Shown here in pieces: positions 22,101-34,100 of a stretch of 64,000 nucleotides of DNA. Below the pieces are notes generated by a model. The model did not search any database and was not told where the DNA came from. It saw only the letters and a list, made by a program, of their open reading frames with translations. The stretch spans positions 6,589,122 to 6,653,121 of the forward strand of contig NC_087377.1 of assembly GCF_963675165.1 (NCBI RefSeq), read 5' to 3'. Position 1 is the stretch's first letter. Every line of letters starts with the position of its first letter. This DNA is from Halichondria panicea (taxonomy: Eukaryota; Porifera; Demospongiae; Suberitida; Halichondriidae). The position numbers were made by a program, and so were the translations under genes.

Positions 22101-24329
22101 GGTCCATTGAAACCAGTGCTTACCCGTCATGCATACATTGTAGTTAAAAATACTCTATAGAGTACGCCTTACATGTAGGTCTACCAAAGTTGAAGAACTT
22201 ACCCACACATATTGGTGCAGATGAAGACCAGTCAACACCCGTATATCGGTAACTGCTGTATCTGCTGTAAGAATTGTATTGGTATTGGCAGTTTCGGGTT
22301 AAACTGCCAATCAAATTGTAGCCTTCGTTACAGCTGTAAGTGGCCGTCTTCCCTACTGTCGTACCGGTAGAGGTATCCACACGTCCATTTCTTGGGACTG
22401 GTAGAGGCCCGCAATCATCTATATTAAATTGGAGATGTATATGCAGGTGCTTAGTGCTATAATTATTTTAATGACATAACCATGCACCCTTCATTTGCAT
22501 CACATAAGCTAGCTGTGGCCTAATTATTTAAGAGCCAGTAATGCACTTTCAGTATTATAGTTCAAGAATATGGTTGGTATACTAAGTAAAACACGTCTAT
22601 ATATATATATAGACACAAATGACTATGCCTATAGTTTACCACGTGTAAGAAAATAAATACGCAAATTTAGGTTGAATTGAGATTGAGGATTAAAAATAGC
22701 CACGATGAACTGGGCACATCACAGATAATGAGCACTCACAGACACAATTGGGTGTTGTTCCACTCCATCCTCCGTTGGTGCAAGTCCGTTCAGAACTACC
22801 AACCAAGCTAAATCCTCGGTTGCAAGAGATGCTAGCCACTCTCCCAGGAATATAAGGAGAGTCATACGTCACCAATCCATTGCCAATTGAGAAATCACGG
22901 CAGAGTCGTAACTGAGCTGTATACAATGCAATGATACCGTATAGCAGGTTATTTTCTTGTATTGTATAATCATAGCATCATACGAGAATTAAAACTACGA
23001 AATTATTCTACCGCAATACATTCAACGTCACTATCCTGAGCTGTATGAATATTTAAAATACGAAAGTTTGCACACCAACGAAAAGTATCCACTATACAGT
23101 ACGTTAAAAAACAAAATGCGCATCATCAACAAGTTTACGGTAAGCATTATTATAAACTATTGACAAAGAGCACATGGTACATTAATATCTACATGCATGT
23201 ACTAGTACCATTGAAAAATAATATTGCAGACCTAATAATTCTGGTACTTGTATGATAATGGTACAATTAATCATTTTTTTGCCTGATCACAAAAGTTTAA
23301 CTCGCAAAAATAATCATTGTCAAAAAGTTTTTCACATTGTAGAAATAATGTTGTAACTGTAGGCAACATTCCTTGTGTATAGATATATGGGAGAATAACG
23401 TTAGCTCAATCAAATACATGTACATGCAGGGCCTTAAACTAAGTCATGCAGTATGTATGAGAGTCCTCATAGGAAATACAACACATGCATGGTTTATACT
23501 CACAATAAGTGTACAATCCGACACACTTGCTAGTGGAAGAGTTGATACTTGTGTAGTTTGTTTCGGATACATACTCAGCAGTGATGTTGCCCGAGCCATT
23601 GACACTCCGAACATCACAGCAGTACACTCCAGTTGGGCTGTTGGCGGAATAACTGTGCAGATGGAGCTCTTGGCGTGCTCTGGTCACATAAAAGTTGTAG
23701 TACTGCTGGGAACTGCCAACAACCTGCAGAATACATTTAACTAGTAACATGACATGCATGCAGCAGGTGCCATGCAGTGCAAGCATGCATACAATCAATC
23801 AATCAGTTATAGATCTATAGATATTCAATTCTTAGAACCTAAGAACATAATAGTATATACACAGTTTATTTATAGCCACTAACCTGCCCGTCGGGATAGA
23901 ACCACTCTCCATTCTCCTCGTTTTCAAATGGATCATCAACATCACGACAGCAGTTAGGAGTTTCAGTGTGGCACACAAGAGGTCCTTCGTTAGTATAGGT
24001 TGTACGATAGTAGTAGTAGTAGTAAGGCCTGTATTCACGACCAACTCGACTGATGTCTATAACGCTGTTGGCAAGTACTCTCCCGCCATATCTCTTCAGG
24101 GTGAAATCTATTAAATGACATCGACAATAGATTATCATTGGCGTGGGAGTAATAGATCTAGCTGAGGGAATGCAGCTAGCATGTGCAGCACATGCATTTA
24201 TCTTGCCACTAGAATAAAATAAAATAAATCGCATGCACTGAATCTGAGGTTATAAATACCTAGAGCATTCACAGCTACAACGCAGCTCCCAATGGCAATG
24301 AGAACCAAAAGAAATAGTGCAGTCTTCAT
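19186..24329 (-). CDS. Secreted Ig-V-like / two-CCP protein, paralogue C (complete)
   Basis: Eight exons: 24329-24260 (signal peptide MKTALFLLVLIAIGSCVVAV), 24107-23884 plus 23723-23504 (Ig-V-like), 22916-22740 (CCP1, pattern C...SCNRGF...GSSERTC..GGWSG..P.C), 22418-22203 (CCP2), 20901-20843 (linker), 19772-19597 and 19399-19186 (conserved C-terminal module ending in a Cys-rich tail). Phases join throughout; the sum is 1,356 nt, about 451 aa. Domain borders are phase-1 introns. There is no transmembrane segment or GPI signal, so the protein is predicted to be secreted. Compared with paralogue B the protein is nearly identical except for a Tyr-rich stretch before the first Ig cysteine and a Tyr/Ser loop in CCP2 that is 4 residues longer here. 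Intron 6 contains a transposon (20042-20441). The role is unknown: a lectin-, complement- or immune-like secreted recognition protein is one possibility. Confidence 0.8.
20042..20441. mobile_element. 400-bp MITE with TACCGTATATCTTCTAATTTA ends, nested in another repeat
   Basis: The left TACCGTATATCTTCTAATTT and right AAATTAGAAGATATACGGTA ends are perfect inverted repeats. The interior repeats 'TTCTAAT..CCGGACA'. It sits inside a copy of the dispersed repeat: 'GAGACTGCAACAGCCTTCA' lies left of it and 'ACTCGAGAAAGAAGCTTTAG' right of it. In the copy at 60394 these are adjacent. Confidence 0.8.
22934..23101. mobile_element. MITE, TACCGTATAG family, degenerate, in intron 3 of paralogue C
   Basis: Left TACCGTATAGCAGGTTATTT and right AAGTATCCACTATACAGTA are imperfect inverted ends. 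It lies just upstream of the CCP1 exon in transcript order. Confidence 0.55.
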
Positions 24330-24433
24330 GTCTTGTAGTTCAGCAGCTTAGCCCAGAGCAGAGAGGATGTGGAGCTCGGAGGAGCACAAGCGCAGAGGTA
24401 TATAGGTACGTGATGCAGAGCAACCTCGTGGTG

Positions 24434-24441
24434 CTTTTATA
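24434..24441 (-). promoter_or_regulatory. TATA box of paralogue C
   Basis: TATAAAAG followed by CAC on the minus strand, about 105 bp before the ATG and matching the boxes of the two other family members. Confidence 0.55.
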
Positions 24442-24607
24442 CTTATTAAATGGAGACCACGCCCTTCCACTTGCAGAACTAGAACAGTAAATTTTAAAAA
24501 AGTCCCTGGGAAACCTCCCGCCCCCGGGCCCCTAGCCCTACCCCTACCAGCAAAATCTACACATCTACATGTACATGTACGTAATTAATTAGCCGCCAAC
24601 ACTGTAC

Positions 24608-25062
24608 CAAGAGTGCATAAGAAGAGAAGAGTGTCGAACTACTGATACTTCTACACAAACACTGTGCACAAAGTAACATGACTCGCACGTGATAAAGTAT
24701 TGTAAATTTACTAGTAATCTCCTAGTAAATGTTAACCGTGACGTTTTTAGGGGTGTGGTAATCGAACAATTCTAGCTAGTTGTTCCCGTTCAACGTTCAG
24801 AGCTTGTGGAGCTGCTCACTGCACACTGATAGGAGACGATCTCTTCACAAAAATCATCTAAATAGAGACAATAGTCGAGTTGATCCTCTTCACTTGCACT
24901 GTTTACTCACTATTAACAACTTTTGTGCGTTGCGTAATTATGCGCAAACGTCATCAATTGCGAGTTGCTCACGTGCAATTGACAGGATGTCACGTTACTT
25001 TGTGCACAGTGTTTGTGTAGAAGTATCAGTAGTTCGACACTCTTCTCTCTTATGCACTCTTG
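24608..25062. mobile_element. MITE with CAAGAGT ends and 7-bp target duplication
   Basis: The arms of about 75 bp at each end are near-perfect inverted copies (starting CAAGAGTGCATAAGA). ACTGTAC occurs at 24601-24607 and again at 25063-25069, consistent with a 7-bp target-site duplication. It belongs with the element at 6039-6338. It ends 115 bp before the start codon of the death-domain gene, so part of that gene's promoter may be transposon-derived. Confidence 0.8.
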
Positions 25063-25176
25063 ACTGTACTGCCAAAAGAAGGGGAGAATCACCTGTACTG
25101 TCACCAGCTAGCTAGCTATAAGCTCTACTGTTGTGTCACACACAAAATACTTACAGTAGACTCCAAAGTGAGCATC

Positions 25177-28100
25177 ATGGCAACTAACGTGGATTCAAGT
25201 GAGTCATTCATTCTGATTCTACACCACATGCAATTCCCACTCTCCCCCTTTCTTGAAGTGCTGATATGATGTACATCTAGATCTAACCTCTTATTACTTT
25301 AGTAGGTGGATATCTTTGTAATTATTGCTACTATACGTATGGTAATCGTTCTAATTTATAGTGTAATTAGAACCTAGAAATGGTGCGTACTTGGAGCAGG
25401 AGCCTCAGACTGAGCTCATAAAGAACTGGCCTCTCAGTCTCAAGATGTAGTATCTGTGGTCCTACCTACCTAGTCTAGTAGTATAAGCAATACTATTCAA
25501 TGGTATGATTGCTTTAAAGAACTTCTTGAGGCTATTTGCAGTGGGTGTGGTTCTGATGTTGCATTTTGATAGCCGCCATCTTGGAGTACACATACAAACA
25601 GATTGTGCAGTTTACATAGTAAATGGTGATTTTTGTATAGAAATCCTAGCGATATAATAAAGACAAGAACTTTTACTGACTCCCAAGTGTCATCTCTAAT
25701 CAAGGAGACAAAGAATTAGAGCTGAGCAGCCCGAGACATGGAGAATGGCTTGTGTATTTTTGCAATTTTTCTGTTTCTGTAATTCATTGCACTATGGACA
25801 TTTCCACTAGTCAGAGTCGTATTTCCATGCACTCCTTGTTTTCAGTCTCGTTTTGAAGGATTTAGCCAGGTACCTTTTCTTGCCACCTTGGTCTTGATAA
25901 ATAACCCTCTACAAAGAGCTATCTTTTGCATGCTATTTACTTGCATAATTATATGTAAAAGTCCTCTATGCATGCGTGTACTGGTCGACATTCCAATACA
26001 TAACTAATAATCACATCACTGCAATAGAGGTATACAGTCTATATAATTATGTGCATTCTCATTAGCTAAGCACCACATTAACATTTCGGAATGGTTCCAA
26101 ATTAGAGTTAAATTTCACATAATATTGATTAGAACAACGGTAGTACAGTGGCCGGCCATCACATAACATTTATATCTAGCTACAGAAAAACAACAGCAGC
26201 CATCGTGCATGCTATAAAATAAACACTGGCCAGCTTGTGTCTTTCCGTCAAGCCAATGCACGAAGGTATATTTACTTCTTCTATCACCTCTCAGAGCCCC
26301 CTATCCACGACCTCTTCTCAATCCCTGACACCGACCACAAATGGTTCGATATTGGATTGGCTCTGGGTTTAAATGCAAGCACACTCCAAAATGTCAAGGG
26401 AGCGAATAATAATGATCTAAAGAGAAAACGAGAGATGTTTAGAAAGGTCTTGGAGGCTAAACCCAGTCTGACTTGGAGGGAGATGCTACTTACTCTTAAA
26501 AGTGTTGGTGAGTTTTGTATAGTGATCCTAAGCTAGACAAAACACCTACATGTAGTGTCGTACATGCATATCAACAGTGGCCATATGCTGACACGATCAT
26601 TAAGCACTATCTGTACACACCAATACTTTCGAGAATTACGTACATACTAAATGCTGAGCTAGACTAAGTATATAACATGTTATTGTGAAAATATGAGCAC
26701 TAGGTAACGCACATTTTTTTAGGTTTGGAAGAGTCAGCAAAGCGGACATGTGATAGTTTGGAATGGCCTGTCAGTGTCCTTGATGAGCCCTTGTCTACGG
26801 GGAGGAGCTTGTCTGTCACTGGATACTACAGTGGTGTAAGTACTTCATATCATAATTATGTATATTGGTGTGGTGAGGTATAAATACACTCAATCAATAA
26901 CCTTTGTTCCATGCAACCACAGGACGACACCTCTTACCAGATACTGGAGTCTCTGAAGCCCCCACAATCTGAGGAAACGACCGCTACAGCCAGTATGAGA
27001 TCAGCATCGGACAGTCTGCCTGCCGTAGATACCGACTCAGACATCTACCACTCAGCACCCTCAGCAGGTGTGTGTAGAGAAACACACACAAGCACTCTAA
27101 TTAGAACACACGTCTTCAGAGAATACATGTGTACTGTGGTTGTAGATAAGTAAGCTCACATGCTTGTAAGTATGTTGTATGCTTGTTGCTATACTCTCAG
27201 GATGCAGGTGCGTATAGAGAAACACACACACACCCTAGAGAGTACTGTTTACTGTGGTTGTAGCTGCTTGTAAATATGTTGTTGCTTGTTTGCTTGCTGA
27301 TATCATGTTGTCCACTACCATTTTGATGGTTCGTTCAACATAATTACATGATCTCTAAAGACGCACAGGTGGCCAACAAATTACAGTGGTAGGTCTTTAC
27401 CAGTGAGTTTATCGGACCTTCTATTGTTCAACTTTTGTCTTGGCCTGCTCATCTGCTGGCTTAGACTTGCGCTTGCTTTCCTCTTTTAAAAGATTGCTTA
27501 GTTTTATATGTAAAACCCAAAAAATCTTATTTTCACTCAAGCTGCGGCTAAAATTATTAACGCAGGGATGTGTTCACACTGGTGGTTGGTACTACATGTA
27601 ACCACTTCAGTTTACAACATAAATGGCTATGAGATTAAAGATTCAATATAGACACCACTCGGACAATTCTGGGAACATCACTGAGTGACATTCTAGTCCT
27701 ACCTTTGTCATGGGCTTGTGCCAGGGAATGTGTGTACTGGTTGAGCAGAAACTTTGCTATACCACGTTTGTTGTAATGATAGGCCAAGCAATACTTAATG
27801 CATAATACACTAACAGTGCAATCTTTTTAATATTGTGCAGTCTGTTAGTCCTTCATCTTCTACACAGGGGATGATATTTACGGCATTCCGTTCCCTTCTA
27901 AAGCGGCCACTACCAATTTTGGCCCCCCCTCAAGCTCATCGGGGGGTTACCATTCATCAAAGAGCACTAGACCTCGCACAGAACTAATGGCTGGACTGGG
28001 CTCCTCCGTCAAGAGCTTCCGGAGTGACCTAATGGAGGCACAGGCCACCTTGCCGACTAATGTTCAACCATTAGGTACATACATGTACATTGGCAGCGTA

Positions 28101-31100
28101 GCTGAAGGGATCCTCTGAGTAGATGGTGGTGCAATTTTAGCAGTCATATGTTATTGTTAGACCTTAGGATACTCTTACAGTCGTTGGGAGCTGAAAATAT
28201 ATAGCAAAATTAAGCTGTATATGTACTAATGGTATTTTTCTTCCTTTGGGGTTCCTTCTAGTTTTCTGCACACCTAGCATGCATCATGCAACATGGCAAT
28301 TGTATTAATTAGGCTTAATGACCTATGACCTACGTGAGAAACTGAGGGTGGCAGTTACCAAGGGAGACAGTGACACTGTGCAGAAAATCATCGACAGCAA
28401 CCTCAAGGACGTTGATACTGTTCTGTCTGAGGTGTGTGGTTTGCTGTTAGTCTGTTGACTTGTACTTTGCTTGAGAGCTTAAATGTGAGATGAAGTCTTA
28501 GTGGCATACTTCAAGCCCATGCATGCCTGTCTTAAATTTAGCAATGTAATTGCTGCATTCTGATAGATTTAATACTGCAGTACATCCACTGTTTCTCAAC
28601 AAACAATGCGGAAATCATCTTGCTTGAATTCCTACATGTACTAATAATAATGGGTGCTGAAGTATATTTCCCATGCACGTACTCCAGAAAGATGAGACAG
28701 CACTGATGATAGCCTCGAAGGAGGGTCACAAAGACATAGTGAGCTACCTTCTGGCAAAGAAGGCTTCAGTTAGCCATACAGATGTAGAGGGGGCCACTGT
28801 ACTGTTTGTCACTGCCAGTGTTGGTAACTATGAGGTGCTCAAGTTGTTGCTGAGCAACCCTCGAGCTATCGCTGAGATTAATACTAAGAACAGGGTAAGT
28901 AGGGCTATTATAGCTGGTTTTCACGCTCTTTGTGTCAAATGCTGTAGTCCTGCCATAATTATATGGTAACTGACTGTACAGAGCTATTGTGGTCACCATT
29001 TCGATCAGTTGATGTATAGAAATTCATTGCATACTCCGACACCTCCTTCAGTTTGGCTGTCCTATACTGTTGGACCCAGCCAGCAAAGGTTTCAGCATGG
29101 TGTCTGAGTACCTATTGGAGAATGGAGCCAAACCAAATGACACTACCAGGGTGAGATGGGATCACCATTTCTATTATAATTATGTTCCGGTCACAACCAA
29201 ATCGTGTATGCAGCTAGATTGTATTTGACATACGTAAGTCACTAGCTGTTAGCTAAGGGTTAAACTCTGTGCCACGTTGTCCCGCAGTGTGCACCACATT
29301 TTGGTTTTTGTCCATCCAAAGTTTGTATGGAGGATGGTCTCTATTGTGAAAATACACTTAATCCACACCTTTGGCTCACAGGATGGAGTTACTCCACTGT
29401 ACAGAGCATGTGAGAAAGGCCAGAAAGAAGTAGTCAAGGTTCTTCTGGAGCACAAGGCTGATGTTGTCAAGCCTTGTTCAAAAGTGAGAATCAGGGCAAT
29501 CACTGAAAAAACATTGTTGATGGGTGCAGAGGCTTCTCTTCATTGATAGTGACCAACACCACATGCGATGCCTATATAATTTGTTTACCTCTTCCTTGAT
29601 TTTAACTTACATATACAAGTTAATATCTCCTCATGCACCCCTTATTTTTTTATAGACGTCCAAAACCCCTCTCGAGGAGGCAGTGGACAGAGAGCACAAT
29701 GAACTGGTGCCCATACTGGTCAAAGCTCTGAAGAAAGTCAATGAACGAGTGAGCCATAATTATGCTGTTATCTGCATGACCATTAATTTTGTTTGCTAGC
29801 TAGTGCACATGACATTAATGTTTAGCAGCATGAACATTGCTGGTCAAACTATAATTCATGTCTCTAACTATTACAGAACGCAAAGCTGTTCACTGTGACC
29901 AGTGTAGAGCAGCTTCGTTCACTAGTGACCAATGGTGCTGATGTTGACTCGAGAGAGAGGAATGGAGTGACTCCACTTATGGCCCACACTGAGAAAGGTG
30001 GGAAGGAACTTATGCAGGAGCTTATACGACTCAGGGCTAACGTTGACCTGCAAGACAATGAAGGCGAGTCTTCAGACCATCACGGTGGTCGTGCTGTGTG
30101 CTGCATGTACATGTATACATATAGCAGTATACATGAATATATAATTATATAAGCACATTACATGTAACTATATCTGTTTCCAGTATGCTTTGTGTAGTGT
30201 CTATAGAGAATGTGATTATCATTGTTTTTATGACGCTTGGTTTTGGTGTTTAACACACACTTTTTGGCACACAGGTCTCACTGCTCTGATGATAGCCGCT
30301 AGGGAAGGTAATGCTGTACTGGTTCAGATCTTGATTGGAGCGTCTGCTATATTGGACTTCAAGGAGAAAGAGGTGTGGCACGGTAGAGTGGTGTTAACAA
30401 CATAATATTATGAATGCCCATGCACTTGGAAACTGGTTCGATAATATTAAGCAGGTAGTATTTATACTCCCCCCCCCCCCACACACACACTCACACACAC
30501 ACATACTTATAGAGGGGACACACGGCATTGATGCTGGCCACCATTGGCATGTTCCTTCGTGTGGTGAAGGAACTGGTCCTAGCAAAGGCCGACATCAACA
30601 CACGAAGCAGGGTCCGTGATGAAATATGGTTTAGTTTATTTGTATGCTTGTATTGAGGACTGCCTTGAATAGAGGCCATGTCTTGGGTATAGATAGTAAA
30701 TACATGTAGAGGCCTGCATGAGCTTTATATACCAGGGTCCCATGTCGTTTCAGAAGCCTCAGTTTATTTGGGAAGCCTCCTTCACTCTTTGAGCATTTCC
30801 AGATGTGTCAGTCTCATAATGTGAAGTAGTACGGTTGTTTTGGTATTATTATGTGCGTGTAGAGATTACATGATATTATGTGCGTGTAGATGACTTAGTT
30901 CATGCACTCATGTAGGATGGTCGTACAGCACTGGACATTGCTAAAGAGCTCAAGTGTACGGAGATTGTGGACTTGCTCACTCCCTCCCAGTTACAGTCAG
31001 CCAACGGGGTGAGTTGAAGGTTGAAGTTGAACTTAATTTTTTGTCTTTCATAATGTGCGCTTGTCGTACTTCCGTTGACTCTGTCACTCAACGTTAATCT

Positions 31101-34100
31101 CTATATGCATGCTGATTCTTGTTCACTATTGTTTCAAATTGTAGGATCCATTTGTGGAGTTATTGTCAAGTTATCTTGCTAATAAAGACAAAGAGGTACA
31201 TGTACTAAAGAACCAGTACTATCCTGTTGGCTATTAATGGGAGCGTTTCGTACACGTACCTACATGTATGACAGTTTCACTCAATCTGCCATTTATTCTA
31301 GGCCAATTCTCTATAAAATCACCTTCAATATGTACAATGTACGTACTTCATTTTCAGGCTCACAGTCGGTCTCAGAAGAGGGCCGGCCCTGCTCAGAGCT
31401 CTCACAAGACCCAAGCTCCCCAGCCGGTCTCCAGTCAGAAAGACGAGACCAGTGAAATGAAGGATGAATTGAAGAAGGCCTATCGTAGGATTGCTGATCT
31501 GGAGACGAGGATTCACGACCTTACTCTGCAGTCCTCACTGGTGAGTATAATTATGCATGGGTGGGTATCTTTCCTTTGATTCGAAAATTAACTATTATTT
31601 TAGAGAATGGATGGTGTTTGTAATTGAATGTTTAAAAATGTACATATATAGTATCTTAGTCTTGTGCGTAACTAATTTCTGATTGTCTATGTACGTGTAA
31701 CCTAGCAATCGAAGTAACAATCGCTCCCCGTCGTTGATAATTATATGCAGGATTATTAAACAAATACAATTTCCTCACAGGAAATTCCTGCTGACGCTGA
31801 CCTCTCCTACATGGATCGTACTCGGTTGGAAACGGAGTTCCGTAAGAACAAAGAGCTCAAGAAGAAAGCTGAGCAGTATGCCATTGAGGCCAAGCAGACC
31901 GCACAGAGGCTCAGCGCAGAGAACTTCAAGCTCAAAGAAGGTGATTGTCTGTGATGTACAAGTATATATAGCACCAGGGTTTCGGGGGGGGGGGGCCCTG
32001 GGAGGATTTACCCACAGCCAAAATTCCCCCCCCCCCAGAAAAATGAAAAATGAATGGTGTCATAACAAAATGTAGGACTTTTCTTTTAAAACCGTCCACA
32101 ATCTCTATTAAAAGTAAGGTTTGAAGCACACAAAAATCCCAAATTGCACCTCAGATAAAAAAAAAAGTCTGGGGAACGACCCCAGACCCCCCTGAATTAA
32201 ACGTTTCCCCCTCCCAGCTAAAAAGTATGAAACCCTGAGCACCCTTAATTATACATGTACATTTTACTCAATTCAAGACCCAGGATCCAATGAACTATAT
32301 ACTTTAGATTAAATTGACCCTATGTATGCAGGCAATATGCCCTATAGACAGTATACTTCAGATTAAATTGACCCCCCACAGACGACACACGAACAATGCT
32401 GAGTCCCGATGCAACGTCATACACATCTATGCATGCAGGCAATAATGCTCTATAGACAGGACACTATTATAATTGATCCTATATACCGTATATGCTTGAT
32501 CAGAGGCCGCTCTAAATAGTAGCCTCCCTTGCATGCTAGTAAAATGAAACATTTAGTAGCCGCTCTCAAATAGTAGCCTCAGTGAACTTTGATTCTAGCA
32601 TTTCTGCACGTGGCAGCCATAATACTAGCAGATAGCTACATGTAGCTAGGCAGCAGCTCGTTAGCAGAGGCTTGTTAGTGCTTCACAACTTTCTCTTGGC
32701 AGAGTTCGAGTTTATGCAGGTGAAAAGAAGTTTTGATGACAAACTAAATTGTTGAATTAGCTGGGGCTAATAAACGCTGCTCTTAAACAGTGGCCTCTCT
32801 CGAATTGTAGCCTCCTCCGCCAGCAAAATGAAACATTTAGTAGCTGCGGCCTCTGATCAAGCATATACGGTACATGTGGCTCTATAAACTGTACGTATAC
32901 ATGTGTACATGTATGTACTCACTCGGTATCAATTTGAAAGCATTGCAGACAAATGTGACGAACGTCTGCAATTTATGTGTGCAAGAAGGTCCGACCAAGG
33001 CTTAGACTACATTTGAAGTTTAAACATGAGAGTATAATAGTTGCTCTTTTGCATAGATTTGAGTAAAGAGAGACATCACAATGAGCTCACTCGAAAGAAC
33101 ATGCTCAGAGAAATGGAGCAAAAGGTTTGTTGCAGTAGCGCTTGCGAACATGCATGCACAAATTTAGTTAGTAGTTTGTATAGTACTTTGACCCTAATAA
33201 AAGCACTATAGCTGTTACGAGAAATTAGGGAAATCGTTGCACCCATTATTCTTTGGGAAACTAGGTACAATAATTATATTTATTAGTCCATTCTATGTCA
33301 ATGTGCAATATTTTAGCATCTGCAGTTACTCATACACTTCCATTGCATGCAGTAAATGTGTCAGACTCATTGTAGTGTGTATGTGTTATAATGTGTATAA
33401 CAATCATTCTGTGCCGACTGAACAATTTGTGTTGTCCATTTCTCTAGGTGGACCGTCAAGCTGTTTCATCAGACCTCCTTGATGCCAAGAGGGAGGTATT
33501 TGAGAGAGAGATCTCAGCGAGGGCTCAACAACTGCTGAGAAGCATGCCTAGAGACCAGATGGCACCTACAAGTACGATAGCCAATAGTACAAGTGCCTCT
33601 CCCCACTGACTGCTAAATATAACATGTATAATTAGAATGACCATGCATGCATTTCTTAAGTATGCAATTATGCATGTAGTAATCTCTTTTGTGCATGGTC
33701 TTCTAAGATTGTGGACTGACCTCTTGAAGTGCTGTGGCCTACGTGTATACATGTACATACATGACTGTATGTACCTCTGTACTGCAATTTGCTCAACACT
33801 CTATATTGTACATGCAGATATGGGTTTGGAGATGACACCCGAGAGCGTTAGGAATGTCATGCTGAACCGCAGTGTGAGAGTGAAAATGTTCATACTGGCA
33901 GTGACTGGCCTCCCCTACTCAGGTATAAACACAATGCATGTACATGCATGTAGATTGCAATGCACTTGATGCATGGCTCAATTGTTGTACCATGTACTAG
34001 GCCTGTAATGATTATGTAGAGTGTACTAATCAGAAAAGTTCATACATGTATAATAGTGTACGTATACTTAGTATATTGTTGTATGTCAACCAATCAACCA

